A stretch of 64,000 nucleotides of DNA from Pseudomonas capsici (GCF_017165765.1 NZ_JAFGZD010000002.1:248001-312000); one strand, 5' to 3'; counted from the stretch's first letter, positions 1-8,897 are shown. Notes: a model not told the origin generated them from the letters alone. Made by a program: numbers and translations.

Positions 1-843
1 TACGACGACGTCGATGACGTTCCGAACCTCAGCGCCAAGGACGACGATGACGATGATTTCGTCCCGACCAAGGGCGCTCGTGAACGCACGACTGTGCACT
101 CGCGCAGCACGCCGGTGGTCAAGGTCAAAGGGCCCAGCACCGGTCCGCTCTGGGCTTTGGTGGGTGCCTTGTTCATTGCGTTCTGTGGTCTGGGCTGGTG
201 GAGCTTCCAACAGGTTTCCCTGATGGAACAGCAACTGGTCGCCACCCAGGAAAGCTTTGCCCGCATCAGCGAGGAAGCGGCCGGTCGTCTGCAGGATATT
301 TCCGGCAAGGTGGTCGCCACCGAATCCCTGAGCAGCGATGGCGAAGCCCTCAAGCAGCGCATCAAGCTTCTTGAGGCGCAACTGGAAGATCAGGACAAGC
401 AGCGCGCAGGTGTCGAAGGGCAGCAAAGCAGCCTGGACAAGCGTCTGGAGCAGATCTCCACCCAGGCTGCCCAGCAACAGCATGACAACGCGCAATTGCA
501 GGAACAGCTCAAGAATGTTGCCATTGAACTGACTGCCATCAAGAGCGCATTGCCGGACCTGAAGGCCGCCCAGAACGATCAGGGCAAACTGGACGCTCAG
601 CTCAAGAGCCTGAGTGCCGATGTGGCGACCCTGAAAAAGCAGGGCAATCCTTCCGCAGCCATCGAGCGGCTCGAGCAGGATCTTGTGGTGCTCAAGAGCG
701 AGCAGGAAAACCGCCCGGCACCTTCGTCCAGCAGCGGCAATACCGCCGAGTTCGATGCCTTTCGTGCTCAGGTGACCCGTAGCATCAACACGCTGACCAG
801 CCAGATCCAGACGCTGTCGCAGCAGATCAACGCCAGTCGATAG
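1..843 (+). CDS. Coiled-coil single-pass membrane protein (5'-partial)
   Basis: The reading frame is open from the first base, so the start lies upstream of the window. The visible N-terminal part is strongly acidic (a run of six Asp), followed by a basic stretch, one hydrophobic membrane helix (motif LWALVGALFIAFCGLGWW) and then about 190 residues of Gln/Glu/Lys/Leu-rich heptads typical of a long coiled coil, ending in a Ser-rich linker and a short last helix (TLTSQIQTLSQQI). This is the layout of an inner-membrane protein with a periplasmic coiled coil. Similar Pseudomonas proteins are often annotated simply as ATPase or hypothetical; I see no Walker motif in the visible part. It ends just before a strong terminator hairpin, so it is the last gene of its transcript. 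Function unknown. Confidence 0.8.
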   Translation, partial: YDDVDDVPNLSAKDDDDDDFVPTKGARERTTVHSRSTPVVKVKGPSTGPLWALVGALFIAFCGLGWWSFQQVSLMEQQLVATQESFARISEEAAGRLQDISGKVVATESLSSDGEALKQRIKLLEAQLEDQDKQRAGVEGQQSSLDKRLEQISTQAAQQQHDNAQLQEQLKNVAIELTAIKSALPDLKAAQNDQGKLDAQLKSLSADVATLKKQGNPSAAIERLEQDLVVLKSEQENRPAPSSSSGNTAEFDAFRAQVTRSINTLTSQIQTLSQQINASR

Positions 844-852
844 AGCCGGCGT

Positions 853-890
853 CGGACCCGCGCCGACTGCGCCGCGGGTCCGGTTTTCCT
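853..890 (+). terminator. Rho-independent terminator
   Basis: A perfect 10-bp GC-rich stem (CGGACCCGCG / CGCGGGTCCG) with a 10-nt loop is followed by GTTTTCC, directly after the stop of the coiled-coil gene. Confidence 0.8.
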
Positions 891-905
891 TCTACCTGAT
901 CGATG

Positions 906-941
906 CATGAAACCCTGACGATCCGGAGTCGGGGTTTCATG
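906..941 (-). terminator. Hairpin downstream of xenB
   Basis: CATGAAACCC and GGGTTTCATG form a 10-bp inverted repeat around a 16-nt loop, just downstream of the xenB stop. There is only a weak T-run on the minus strand, so it may be a terminator or simply a 3' stabilising hairpin. Confidence 0.45.
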
Positions 942-954
942 GCGTACCCGGCTG

Positions 955-2004
955 TTACAGACGTGGGTAATCGATATAACCGACCGGGCTCTTGCCGTAG
1001 AAGGTTTCAGGATTGGCCGGGTTCAGTGGTGCATCCTTTTCCAGGCGTTCCACCAGATCCGGGTTGGCGATATAGGGCACGCCGAAAGCGATGGCATCGG
1101 CCTTGCCCGCTGCCAGCCAGGCATTGCCGCTGTCCTTGGTGAACCTTTCGTTGGCGATGTAGACGCCACCAAAGGCTTTCTTCAACTGTGGTCCCAGGCT
1201 GTCGTCTGCTTCCTTCTCGCGGGCGCACAGGAATGCAATGCCGCGCTTGCCCAGTTCGGTGGCTACATAGCCAAAGGTTTCGGCCAGATTGTCGTCGCCC
1301 ATGTCATGCAGGTCGGCGCGTGGTGCCAGATGCACCCCGACACGGCCCGGGCCCCAGATTTCGATGATTGCATCGGTGACTTCCAGCAGCAGACGGGCAC
1401 GGTTTTCCAGGGAGCCACCGTATTGATCGGTGCGCTGGTTGGTGCTGGTCTGCAGGAACTGATCGATCAGATAACCGTTGGCGGCATGCAGCTCCACGCC
1501 ATCGAAACCGGCAGCCTTGGCGTTTTCTGCGCCGATCCGGTAGGCCTCGATCACATCACCGATTTCCGCCAGTTCCAGGGCTCGCGGTGTCACGTAGTCG
1601 GATTTCGGACGCAGCAGGCTCACATGCCCGGCGGGCTTGATTGCGCTGGGGGCTACGGGTGTTTCGTCGTTCAGGTACGAAGGATGGGAGATGCGTCCTA
1701 CGTGCCACAGTTGCATGACAATGCGGCCACCGGCGCCATGTACCGCCTTGGTGATATTGCTCCAGCCGCGGACCTGATCGTTGGACCAGATGCCCGGTGT
1801 ATCCGGGTAGCCCACGCCCAGCGGCGCGACCGAAGTGGCTTCGCTGATGATCAGGCCTGCCGAGGCGCGCTGTACGTAATACTCGGCCATCATCGCATTC
1901 GGCACACGGCCTTCGTCGGCGCGGCAGCGCGTCAGGGGCGCCATGATGATGCGGTTGGGCAGTTGCAGATCGCCTACGGTGATCGGGTCAAAGATAGTTG
2001 TCAT
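955..2004 (-). CDS. xenB: Old Yellow Enzyme family ene-reductase (xenobiotic reductase XenB/NemA-like)
   Basis: This is a 349-residue FMN-dependent TIM-barrel oxidoreductase that uses NAD(P)H to reduce activated C=C bonds, nitro groups and nitrate esters in the cytosol. Seen: the N-terminal family start (FDPITVGDLQLPNRIIMAPLT), the active-site HAANGYLIDQFL motif with the His/Asn pair around residue 180, and RTDQYGGSLENRARLLLE just after it. The length is that of XenB/NemA. The gene follows an MFS exporter and an ArsR regulator on the same strand, with 21 nt between the exporter stop and the xenB start, so all three probably form one electrophile-responsive operon. The regulatory role is inferred from this arrangement. 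The exact substrate cannot be told from sequence. Confidence 0.93.
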   Translation of the reverse strand: MTTIFDPITVGDLQLPNRIIMAPLTRCRADEGRVPNAMMAEYYVQRASAGLIISEATSVAPLGVGYPDTPGIWSNDQVRGWSNITKAVHGAGGRIVMQLWHVGRISHPSYLNDETPVAPSAIKPAGHVSLLRPKSDYVTPRALELAEIGDVIEAYRIGAENAKAAGFDGVELHAANGYLIDQFLQTSTNQRTDQYGGSLENRARLLLEVTDAIIEIWGPGRVGVHLAPRADLHDMGDDNLAETFGYVATELGKRGIAFLCAREKEADDSLGPQLKKAFGGVYIANERFTKDSGNAWLAAGKADAIAFGVPYIANPDLVERLEKDAPLNPANPETFYGKSPVGYIDYPRL

Positions 2005-2025
2005 GCGTCGAACCCTCTTAAATGA

Positions 2026-3192
2026 TCAGTTGGTAGCAGGAGCCAGATCGGGATTGGCGGTCTGGCGGAAAGTAATCAGGGTGATCAGCAGTGCAAGCAC
2101 AGCCAGCGCACCGGCAGCCAGTGGCACGCTGGTCAGGCCCAGGCCATGAGCGATGACGCTGCCACCGACCCAGGCGCCCAATGCGTTACCGATGTTGAAG
2201 GCGCCGATATTCAGGGTCGAAACCAGATTCGGTGCGGCCTTGCCGAAGGTCACGACATTGACCTGCAAGGCCGGCACTGCGGCAAACGCCGCAACCGCCC
2301 AGAGGAACAGGGTGATTTCGGCCGGGACCAGTGCCACGCTGCTCCAGCTCAGGACGGTGGAAACCACGGCCATGGCAATGAATACGCCGATCAGGGTGGT
2401 TGCAATGCTGCGATCAGCCAGCTTGCCGCCCAGGACATTGCCTGCTGTCAGGCCCAGGCCGATCAGCAGCAAGGTCCAGGTCACACCTTGCGGCGACACG
2501 CCAGTGACCTCGCCCAGCAATGGCGCAACGTAAGTGAACAGCGTGAATACCGACGCGGAGAACATCGCGGTCATGCTCAGCGACAGCCAGATACCGGCCC
2601 CCTTGAGCGCGGCCAGTTCGGCGCGCATATCGAGTTTCTCTTCCTCGCGATTGACCGGCAGGAAGCGCACCAGACCGATGAAGGCAATCACACCGATCAC
2701 GGTCACGGCCCAGAAGGTCGAACGCCACCCGGCGTACTGGCCCAGCGCAGTACCCAGTGGCACGCCCAGCACATTGGCCAGGGTCAGGCCGGTGAACATC
2801 AGGGCCACGGCCGAGGCACGACGGTTGGCCGGGACCAGACCTGCGGCAACCACTGAACCGATGCCGAAGAATGCGCCATGACACAGTGCGGTGACGACAC
2901 GAGCGAACATCAGCACGTCGTAGTCGCTGGCCAGCGCGCAGAGCAGATTGCCGATGATGAAAATGCCCATCAGCGTGACCAGTGCGGCCTTGCGCGGCAG
3001 CCTGGCTGTGGCCAGGGCCATGAACGGCGCGCCGATGGCGACCCCGAGGGCATAACCGGTCACCAGCCAGCCGGCACCGGGGATCGAAACCCCCAGATCG
3101 GCGGCGACATTGGGCAGCAGGCCCATGATGACGAATTCGGTGGTGCCGATGGCAAAGGCGCTCAGGGCCAGAATAAGCAAGGGAAAGGGCAC
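2026..3192 (-). CDS. MFS transporter, DHA1 arabinose-efflux-like
   Basis: This is a 388-residue 12-helix major facilitator of the AraJ/YdhP-like drug:H+ antiporter type. Seen: an N-terminal helix with the family motif FAIGTTEFVIMGLLP, the inter-helix motif GAPFMALATARLPRK, and repeated Gly/Ala-rich membrane helices to the end. I place the start at the GTG at 3192 (protein MPFPLLILALS...) because AGAGGAGA lies 6 nt upstream; an upstream TTG at 3222 would overlap the preceding gene and add an unusual charged tail. It lies between the ArsR-family gene and xenB on the same strand, so it probably exports a compound related to what xenB reduces (inference). Confidence 0.88.
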   Translation of the reverse strand: MPFPLLILALSAFAIGTTEFVIMGLLPNVAADLGVSIPGAGWLVTGYALGVAIGAPFMALATARLPRKAALVTLMGIFIIGNLLCALASDYDVLMFARVVTALCHGAFFGIGSVVAAGLVPANRRASAVALMFTGLTLANVLGVPLGTALGQYAGWRSTFWAVTVIGVIAFIGLVRFLPVNREEEKLDMRAELAALKGAGIWLSLSMTAMFSASVFTLFTYVAPLLGEVTGVSPQGVTWTLLLIGLGLTAGNVLGGKLADRSIATTLIGVFIAMAVVSTVLSWSSVALVPAEITLFLWAVAAFAAVPALQVNVVTFGKAAPNLVSTLNIGAFNIGNALGAWVGGSVIAHGLGLTSVPLAAGALAVLALLITLITFRQTANPDLAPATN

Positions 3193-3218
3193 GTGGCGTC
3201 TCCTCTGGGAATGGGGCG

Positions 3219-3533
3219 TCAAGGCTGATTGTTCAGTTCTTGCACCAGGGCTTTGACGAAGGCTTCGATGACTTCTTCATTGCGTCTGAAGAAATGCCAT
3301 TGCCCGACCTTTTTGCTGCAGATCAGGCCTGCGCGTTGCAGGGTGGCAAGGTGGGCTGAAACCGTGGATTGCGACAGGCCCGCACGTTGATCGATCTGAC
3401 CGGCGCACACGCCATGTTCGATAGCGTGTTCCTGATCCGGAAAGCAGGCTCGCGGGTCCTTGAGCCAGGTCAGGATCTCGCGGCGCAGGGGGTGCGCCAG
3501 GGCTTTTATTATTTCGTCGAGGTCGATGGTCAT
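3219..3533 (-). CDS. ArsR-family winged-helix transcriptional repressor
   Basis: This is a 104-residue ArsR/SmtB-type regulator. Seen: N-terminal LAHPLRREILTWL typical of the family, and the recognition helix region QSTVSAHLATLQRAGLI followed by the beta-wing (KKVGQWHFFRRNEE). It carries two Cys residues in the segment before the recognition helix (ACFPD and VCAGQ), which could sense thiol-reactive compounds (inference). It is first in the probable operon arsR-MFS-xenB. The AT-rich upstream region contains two palindromes (3551-3596 and 3631-3655) that could be its operators and would also lie in front of the divergent acpH gene. Confidence 0.9.
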   Translation of the reverse strand: MTIDLDEIIKALAHPLRREILTWLKDPRACFPDQEHAIEHGVCAGQIDQRAGLSQSTVSAHLATLQRAGLICSKKVGQWHFFRRNEEVIEAFVKALVQELNNQP

Positions 3534-3550
3534 GTCGTTCTCAATTAACG

Positions 3551-3655
3551 GTATATCGCGATGAGGCGAACCTTATATCTGTATTTCGCGATATACAAAT
3601 ATGAAATTGCGCTAAGCAAGGAATGAATCGGTATATCGAGTTATAACGATATATG
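3551..3655. promoter_or_regulatory. Paired AT-rich palindromes in the arsR/acpH intergenic region
   Basis: The half-site GTATATCG occurs at 3551 and again at 3631, and the reverse form CGATATAC/CGATATAT at 3589-3596 and 3648-3655. Each pair makes an inverted repeat, one close to arsR and one close to acpH. This is a plausible operator set for the ArsR-type protein encoded next to it. The assignment is by position and symmetry only. Confidence 0.55.
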
Positions 3656-3690
3656 GACCGATACCCCGAAAACGGCGTAGGCTCTGCTTC

Positions 3691-4290
3691 ATGAATTACC
3701 TCGCACATCTTCATCTTGGCGGCCAGCGGCCCGCCCAATTACTCGGCAGCCTGTATGGCGATTTCGTCAAAGGGCCTTTGCCGGGGCGTTTTCCTGCGGA
3801 GCTTGAAGCGTCGATCCGCCTGCATCGCAGCATCGATTCGTTCACCGACAACCATCCACTGATCAAGGATGCAATGGCGCGCTTTCCGGTGCAGCGGCGG
3901 CGTTATGCGGGAATCATGCTGGATGTCTTTTTCGATCACTGCCTGGCCCGGGACTGGCATCGCTATGCCGATATCCCGCTGGAAAGCTTTACCCGCAAGG
4001 TGTACGGCGCGCTGGCCGCCGAGCGCCAATTGCCCGAGCGACTGGCATTGATCGCACCGCGCATGGCGGCGCAGGACTGGCTGGGCTCGTATCGCGAATT
4101 CGACGTGCTTGAGCAAGTGCTGGGCGGGATTTCCAGGCGCCTGTCACGGCCTGAAGGGCTGGCCGGCGCCATGCAGGAATTGCAGGCGCTGTACCAACCC
4201 TTGAGTGCCGACTTTGCCGAGTTCTATCCGTTGTTGCAGGATTTCGCTCAGGCGGCCCTGGCAGGGCGCGATACCACTTCGCTCGGCTGA
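3691..4290 (+). CDS. acpH: Acyl carrier protein phosphodiesterase (ACP hydrolase)
   Basis: This is a 199-residue DUF479/AcpH family protein, which removes the phosphopantetheine group from holo-ACP in the cytosol. Seen: the N-terminal MNYLAHLHLG signature, YGDFVKG (metal-binding Asp of the HD-like fold), IRLHRSIDSFTD and the MLDVFFDHCLARDW motif, all in family order and at the usual length. Its 3' end overlaps the 3' end of the convergent olsA gene by 43 bp. The upstream palindromes between arsR and acpH might also affect this promoter. Confidence 0.9.
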   Translation: MNYLAHLHLGGQRPAQLLGSLYGDFVKGPLPGRFPAELEASIRLHRSIDSFTDNHPLIKDAMARFPVQRRRYAGIMLDVFFDHCLARDWHRYADIPLESFTRKVYGALAAERQLPERLALIAPRMAAQDWLGSYREFDVLEQVLGGISRRLSRPEGLAGAMQELQALYQPLSADFAEFYPLLQDFAQAALAGRDTTSLG

Positions 4291-5039
4291 GCGGTTTCGC
4301 CAAACAATGCCACCTGAACCGCCTGCTGCGCCTGAAACGCCAGCGCGGCGCGTTCCTGGCCGGCAGTGGGGATCGGTTGCAGCAGATGGATATGCACCTC
4401 GCCCCGATCGTTGGCGAACAGGCGGCGCAGGTGCGACAGCAGATCGTCATCGCCGATGAAGGGGGCAATCGGGTCCGGCATGCCGTCGCGTGAATAGGCA
4501 ATCGCTACTGGCTGCAGGGCAACGCCTGCTTCGATGGCGCTGGACAGCAAGCGACCGTGGAAGGTGCGCAGGCCGCGGCCATCGGTGGTGGTGCCTTCCG
4601 GGAAAATCACCAAGGGCGTGCCGTGTTGCAGATGGCTGCACATCTGCCGCTGGATCAGGCGGCTGTCACCCGAGCCACGCCGAATGAACAGGGTGCCCGC
4701 CTTGAGCGCCAGCCAGCCCGCAACAGGCCAGGTCCGCACTTCGGCCTTGGACAGAAACGACAATGGCGCGAGCATGCCCAGCAGTGGAATGTCCGTCCAG
4801 GACACATGATTGCTGACCCATAACATGGGGTGAGTCGGCAATACACCACTGACGGTCACGCGAAAGGGCAGGGCATTGGTCAGGCGTGCCATGAACCAGC
4901 GGGTCCAGCGTTGTCGGCGCTCCATGGAGCTGCCGACCTTCAGACGCTCCAGCACGGCAAAGGCTCCGGCTATGATCAGTCCGGCAGCAATCACCAGCAA
5001 TACCCGAGCGACCCGCGCATGGCTGCGCATGCGGCTCAT
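4248..5039 (-). CDS. olsA: Lysophospholipid/lyso-ornithine lipid O-acyltransferase (PlsC family)
   Basis: This is a 263-residue membrane-bound acyltransferase. Seen: an N-terminal hydrophobic helix, the catalytic HxxxxD motif as NHVSWTD (His78, Asp83) and the acyl-acceptor motif FPEGTTTDG around residues 146-154. I chose the ATG at 5039, which overlaps the TGA of olsB in an ATGA junction, over a longer version from 5078 lying inside olsB. Coupling to an OlsB homologue indicates the second step of ornithine lipid synthesis, acylation of lyso-ornithine lipid. Ornithine lipids replace phospholipids under phosphate limitation. A general 1-acylglycerol-3-phosphate acyltransferase role is the alternative. 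Confidence 0.87.
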   Translation of the reverse strand: MSRMRSHARVARVLLVIAAGLIIAGAFAVLERLKVGSSMERRQRWTRWFMARLTNALPFRVTVSGVLPTHPMLWVSNHVSWTDIPLLGMLAPLSFLSKAEVRTWPVAGWLALKAGTLFIRRGSGDSRLIQRQMCSHLQHGTPLVIFPEGTTTDGRGLRTFHGRLLSSAIEAGVALQPVAIAYSRDGMPDPIAPFIGDDDLLSHLRRLFANDRGEVHIHLLQPIPTAGQERAALAFQAQQAVQVALFGETAQPSEVVSRPARAA

Positions 5040-5794
5040 CACACGGCTGCCTTGAAGTGGCGGGCATAACGCGGGCACAACTCGTCGCGCTTGAGCAGGA
5101 TGAATACATCGGCCACCTGGAAATCCTCATCCCAGCAAGGTTCGCCGCAGATCTTCGCACCCAGACGCATATAGGCCTTGAGCAGAGGCGGCATCTCGCA
5201 GATCACGTTGTTCGGAATGTCGAGCGTCGGCAGTGGATTTCGAGGCTCGGCCCGCAGGTTCTCGGTACACAGATAGCGTTCGCGCAGACGCTGCATGATC
5301 GCGTGCGCCTGAATGCCGCCGTCCTGCATCGGAATGCTGGCGCAGCCCATCAGGTAGCTGTAACCGCCTTCGTTGAGAACTTCGGCCAGTTCACTCCATA
5401 ACACGGCAATGGTGCCGCCGTTGCGGTAGGCCGGGTCGACGCAGGTACGGCCCAGTTCGAGGATCGGGCCTTGCAGATGCAGCAGGCCGTGCAGGCTGAA
5501 CTCTTCTTCGCTGTAGAAACGGCCCAGGGAACTGGCCGCCTTGTGATCGAGCAGCCGGGTGGTGGCCACCAGGCGACCGGTATTGAGATCGCGAACACCG
5601 ATATGCGAGCAGTGAACATCGTAGTCATCGATATCCAGTCCCTGTTCGGCCCCTTTGAGGCGGGCGTTGAACTCTTCGCTGAACACACTGAAACGCAACG
5701 CCTGAGCTTCCTGCAGGGCGTGTGCTCCGATCAGGCGCTCGGCCTGAAGACGACGGTCAGAAGTGTTGTCACGGATGCGGGCTATCTGGGTCAT
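5039..5794 (-). CDS. olsB: L-ornithine N-alpha-acyltransferase
   Basis: This is a 251-residue OlsB-family GNAT-fold enzyme that transfers a 3-hydroxyacyl chain from ACP to the alpha-amino group of ornithine. Seen: the conserved block [10 protein letters not shown] near residue 45, [26 protein letters not shown] in the acyl-donor region, YLMGCASI, and the C-terminal [18 protein letters not shown]. The start at 5794 has GGAG 8 nt upstream; a longer frame upstream has no family similarity that I can see. It is first in the two-gene operon olsB-olsA. Confidence 0.9.
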   Translation of the reverse strand: MTQIARIRDNTSDRRLQAERLIGAHALQEAQALRFSVFSEEFNARLKGAEQGLDIDDYDVHCSHIGVRDLNTGRLVATTRLLDHKAASSLGRFYSEEEFSLHGLLHLQGPILELGRTCVDPAYRNGGTIAVLWSELAEVLNEGGYSYLMGCASIPMQDGGIQAHAIMQRLRERYLCTENLRAEPRNPLPTLDIPNNVICEMPPLLKAYMRLGAKICGEPCWDEDFQVADVFILLKRDELCPRYARHFKAAV

Positions 5795-6061
5795 ACCAAG
5801 TCTCCATGAGCCAGCCATGCAAGTGCGGCCGGTTGACTGAATTGTCCAAGCGCTTTGCTGTACGTGCAGGCTAGGGAGCAGTCGTGTCATGGCGGTGAAG
5901 CTTTGGTGATGGTTGTGTGACGGGGGCAAGTGAGCGTGTTTGTTCAGGGACAGAGGAACCGGGCTTGTCCGGGAGGCGAATGAATTGGCTCCTGCCGGGG
6001 TACGCGGTCCTGTAATGAAGTTCTGCTAATGTTGGCCGGTTATCCTTCAGAGACTCTGGCC

Positions 6062-7168
6062 ATGGCCCGCTTTTTTATCCGCTTGTGCCTGCTTTGTTTG
6101 CTGAGCCTGAATGCCTTTGCGACCCGTGCCGAAACCTGGCCGAATGAGCAATGGGACGTTGAGCCTGCCAGGCCGACCACTGCGCTCGAGGCGCTTGAGA
6201 ACTACGCTTTCCCGCCTCGCGACGACACGACCCGGGCAGGCATTCGCAGCGATGCCCTGCTGGTGATTCGTGACGGCCGCATCGTCTATGAACGCTATGC
6301 CGGAGTCACCTCCGCCCAGACGCCGCACCTGACCTGGTCGATCAGCAAAAGCGTGTTGGCCACAGTGCTGGGTGTGGCATTCGGCGAAGGACGTTTTCAA
6401 TTGAGTGATCCTGTCGCGAAGTTCTACAGCCCCTTCGACGCGCATCCGGATATCACCCTCAAGGATCTCCTGCACTGGGCCTCTGGGCTCGACTGGCAGG
6501 AGGATTATGAATATGCGCCGCTCAACTCATCGGTGGTGGCCATGCTCTATACCCGCGGTCGTGACGATATGGCCCGTTTCACGGCTGAACACGCTGCCGC
6601 CAAAACGCCTGGAACCTCGTATCTGTACTCCAGCGGCGACAGCAATGTGCTGTCGGCGGCACTGAAAAGCATGGTGGGCGAACAGGCTTACAAGGACTAT
6701 CCATGGACCGCACTGTTCGATCCGCTGGGCATCCGCAGTGCCGTCTGGGAAACCGATGGCAGCGGCACCTTGGTCGGCTCTTCCTACACCTACATGACCG
6801 CCCGTGATCTGGCACGCATCGGTCTATTGATGCAACGCGGCGGACGCTGGCAGCAAAAACAGTTGCTGCCCGAGGCCTGGATGAACTTTGTCCTGACGCC
6901 TTTTGTCGGCCAGAACCTGCAGGCGAATATCGAGGTGCCGGGCGGGCACTGGTGGCTCAATCGTACTCAGGACGGCGGCGAAGGTCCGTGGCCCGATGCG
7001 CCGCCGGATACCTTCGCGGCGCTCGGTCATTGGGGACAGGCGCTGTATGTGATTCCCAGCGAAGGACTAGTGATCGTACGTTATGCCGATGATCGCGATG
7101 GCAGTTACGATCACAACCAGATGCTCAAACTGCTGCGAACAGCCTTTTGCAGGAGGGACAAACAATGA
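6062..7168 (+). CDS. Exported class C beta-lactamase-fold serine hydrolase
   Basis: This is a 368-residue protein with an N-terminal signal peptide (hydrophobic LCLLCLLSLNAFA, probable cleavage after TRA). Seen: the catalytic SxxK motif as SISK (Ser93, Lys96), a Tyr motif region YLYSSGDSN near residue 190, and a late HWG triad (GHWGQAL) corresponding to the third beta-lactamase motif. The family includes esterases, 6-aminohexanoate-dimer hydrolases and D-aminopeptidases; the substrate cannot be told. The ATG at 6062 gives a clean signal peptide, whereas the frame opening at 6029 adds eleven uncharacteristic residues. It is translationally coupled (ATGA) to a small membrane protein. Confidence 0.85.
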   Translation: MARFFIRLCLLCLLSLNAFATRAETWPNEQWDVEPARPTTALEALENYAFPPRDDTTRAGIRSDALLVIRDGRIVYERYAGVTSAQTPHLTWSISKSVLATVLGVAFGEGRFQLSDPVAKFYSPFDAHPDITLKDLLHWASGLDWQEDYEYAPLNSSVVAMLYTRGRDDMARFTAEHAAAKTPGTSYLYSSGDSNVLSAALKSMVGEQAYKDYPWTALFDPLGIRSAVWETDGSGTLVGSSYTYMTARDLARIGLLMQRGGRWQQKQLLPEAWMNFVLTPFVGQNLQANIEVPGGHWWLNRTQDGGEGPWPDAPPDTFAALGHWGQALYVIPSEGLVIVRYADDRDGSYDHNQMLKLLRTAFCRRDKQ

Positions 7169-7503
7169 GTGCGCGTCGAATGTTCATCCTGCGCCGTCCT
7201 TTTACCAGCCTGCTCTTGCTGATCCTCTTCATGGTCGCCGTGCTGGCCTGGCAGTATCGCGTCGCCTTGCAGGCTTTCCCCACCATCATCAGTGCCTATA
7301 CGGCCAAGGAATACTGTTCGTGCCGCTATGTGATGAACAATCCTGCCGAATACTGCCGCAGTTACGTCAAGCAATACATTCCCGCGACACTGACGGATGA
7401 TCCGCCTGCCAAATCGGTCATTGCCAGCGGTCTGGGACGCAGCAGCGTTGCAGCATGGCAAGGCGTGCGCCAAGGATGCCGTTTGCAGCCTGAGAAACCT
7501 TGA
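7165..7503 (+). CDS. Small Cys-containing membrane-anchored protein, function unknown
   Basis: This is a 112-residue protein with one N-terminal membrane helix (LLLLILFMVAVLAW) after a basic start, then a mostly periplasmic domain with four Cys, two in CSCRY and others in EYCRSY and QGCRL. The start at 7165 overlaps the TGA of the hydrolase gene and has AGGAGG upstream, so the two are translated together. I do not recognise the family; the even Cys number suggests disulfides in the periplasm (inference). It may assist or anchor the neighbouring exported hydrolase. Confidence 0.72.
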   Translation: MSARRMFILRRPFTSLLLLILFMVAVLAWQYRVALQAFPTIISAYTAKEYCSCRYVMNNPAEYCRSYVKQYIPATLTDDPPAKSVIASGLGRSSVAAWQGVRQGCRLQPEKP

Positions 7504-7632
7504 AAGGCGAACCGAGCAGTTTGCCAGCGGTCTGACAGGCGGATAAGGTTGTCCTCGAATGCACATAGGGAGTTTTCATGCTGGCCTGTCACTGTCCTGC
7601 TACCGCTGCTTTGAACGCTATGGCACGTTGAC

Positions 7633-8790
7633 GTGGCTGGAGCGATCTTCCCCTGGCGTCCGGACAATCGCTTTCAACTGCTGATTGATGGGCCGACCTT
7701 TTTCCCGCGCATGATCGCCGCTATCGACTGTGCCGAACAGCAGGTCGATCTGGAGCTGTATCTGGTCGAAGCGGGTGCCTGCGCGAATGCCATCGTTCAA
7801 GCCTTGGCCGATGCTGCACGACGCGGCGTGATCGTGCGCTGTCTGTTTGACGACTTCGGTTCCCAGGCTTTCGACGCCGGTTTGCGCAAGCAACTGACCG
7901 ATGCTGGCGTGATCCTGCGTTTCTACAACCCCATCCGTTGGCGGCGGGGCATCCGCAACTTCTATCGTGACCATCGCAAAATCCTGGTGGTGGATAAAGA
8001 GTTGGCGGTCGTGGGCGGTACGGGTGTCACGGATGAGTTCTGGGAGCCGGCGAAGACTTCCAGCCAGTGGCATGAAGTGATGGTGGAAATCACCGGCCCG
8101 CTGGTGATCGACTGGCAGGCTTTGTTCGACCGCCAGTTTCACGCCAACACCCATCGCACGGCCTGGCGGCCCATTGAGGATTTCGGCCTCAGGCACCTGC
8201 CAAGAGTCCCCGATTCCGGGCAAGGGTTTGGTCGTGTGGCCTACGCCGATGCGCGCCAGCATCGCGACATTCTGCAATCACTGGTCCGAGCCTTGAACAG
8301 CGGCCAGAAGCGTATCTGGCTGGCGACTCCGTACTTTTTGCCCACCTGGAAAGTCCGTCGTTCATTGCGCAGAGCGGCTGCGCGTGGCGTCGACGTTCGC
8401 CTGCTCCTCACAGGCCCGCGTACCGATCATCCGTCGGTGCGTTATGCCGGGCATCGTTACTACCCGCGACTGCTCAGAGCCGGGGTGAAGATCTTCGAGT
8501 ATCGACCGCGATTTCTGCATCTGAAAATGGTGCTGATCGATGACTGGGTCAGTATTGGCTCCTGCAATTTCGATCACTGGAACCTGCGCTTCAACCTCGA
8601 AGCCAACCTGGAAGCCATCGACCCGGCCTTGACCCGTGATGTGGTTGCCAGTTTCGAAAAGGATTTTGCCCTGAGCGCCAGCATCACTCTGGCCGACTGG
8701 AAAGCCCGCCCTTTGTGGCGTCGGGTCAAGCAGCGGCTGTGGGGGTGGATCGACCGGCTGGTGGTCAATCTGCTGGATCGGCGGGGTTAA
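7633..8790 (+). CDS. Cardiolipin synthase-like phospholipase D family protein
   Basis: This is a 385-residue protein with two HKD catalytic motifs: HRKILVVD (His114, Lys116, Asp121) and HLKMVLID (His296, Lys298, Asp303), each followed by a GS/GG-x-N-like segment (GGTG, GSCNFD). This is the ClsB/YbhO layout, without the N-terminal membrane helices of ClsA. The expected role is phosphatidyl transfer to form cardiolipin at the inner membrane. I start at the GTG at 7633; no good Shine-Dalgarno precedes it, but a 17-codon ORF with its own GGGAG site (7578-7631) ends one base before, so initiation may be coupled. It is the last conserved core gene before the Tc locus. Confidence 0.86.
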   Translation: MAGAIFPWRPDNRFQLLIDGPTFFPRMIAAIDCAEQQVDLELYLVEAGACANAIVQALADAARRGVIVRCLFDDFGSQAFDAGLRKQLTDAGVILRFYNPIRWRRGIRNFYRDHRKILVVDKELAVVGGTGVTDEFWEPAKTSSQWHEVMVEITGPLVIDWQALFDRQFHANTHRTAWRPIEDFGLRHLPRVPDSGQGFGRVAYADARQHRDILQSLVRALNSGQKRIWLATPYFLPTWKVRRSLRRAAARGVDVRLLLTGPRTDHPSVRYAGHRYYPRLLRAGVKIFEYRPRFLHLKMVLIDDWVSIGSCNFDHWNLRFNLEANLEAIDPALTRDVVASFEKDFALSASITLADWKARPLWRRVKQRLWGWIDRLVVNLLDRRG

Positions 8791-8897
8791 TATGCGCGCC
8801 CGCCCCAGACCACCGCGAGTCGATGACGACAAGCGTGTGGGGTAAAGTGCCTGTTCATTCGCAGGCACTCTTGGGAGCCAAGACATCTGATGCTGTT

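Noticed and set aside
3541..3738. 65-codon minus-strand ORF in the arsR/acpH gap
   Set aside because: It is the translation of AT-rich operator palindromes (repeated Tyr/Arg/Ile), overlapping the acpH start.
8847..8868. Hairpin GTGCCTG...CAGGCAC after the cls-like gene
   Set aside because: Only 7 bp and no T-run follows, so I do not call it a terminator.
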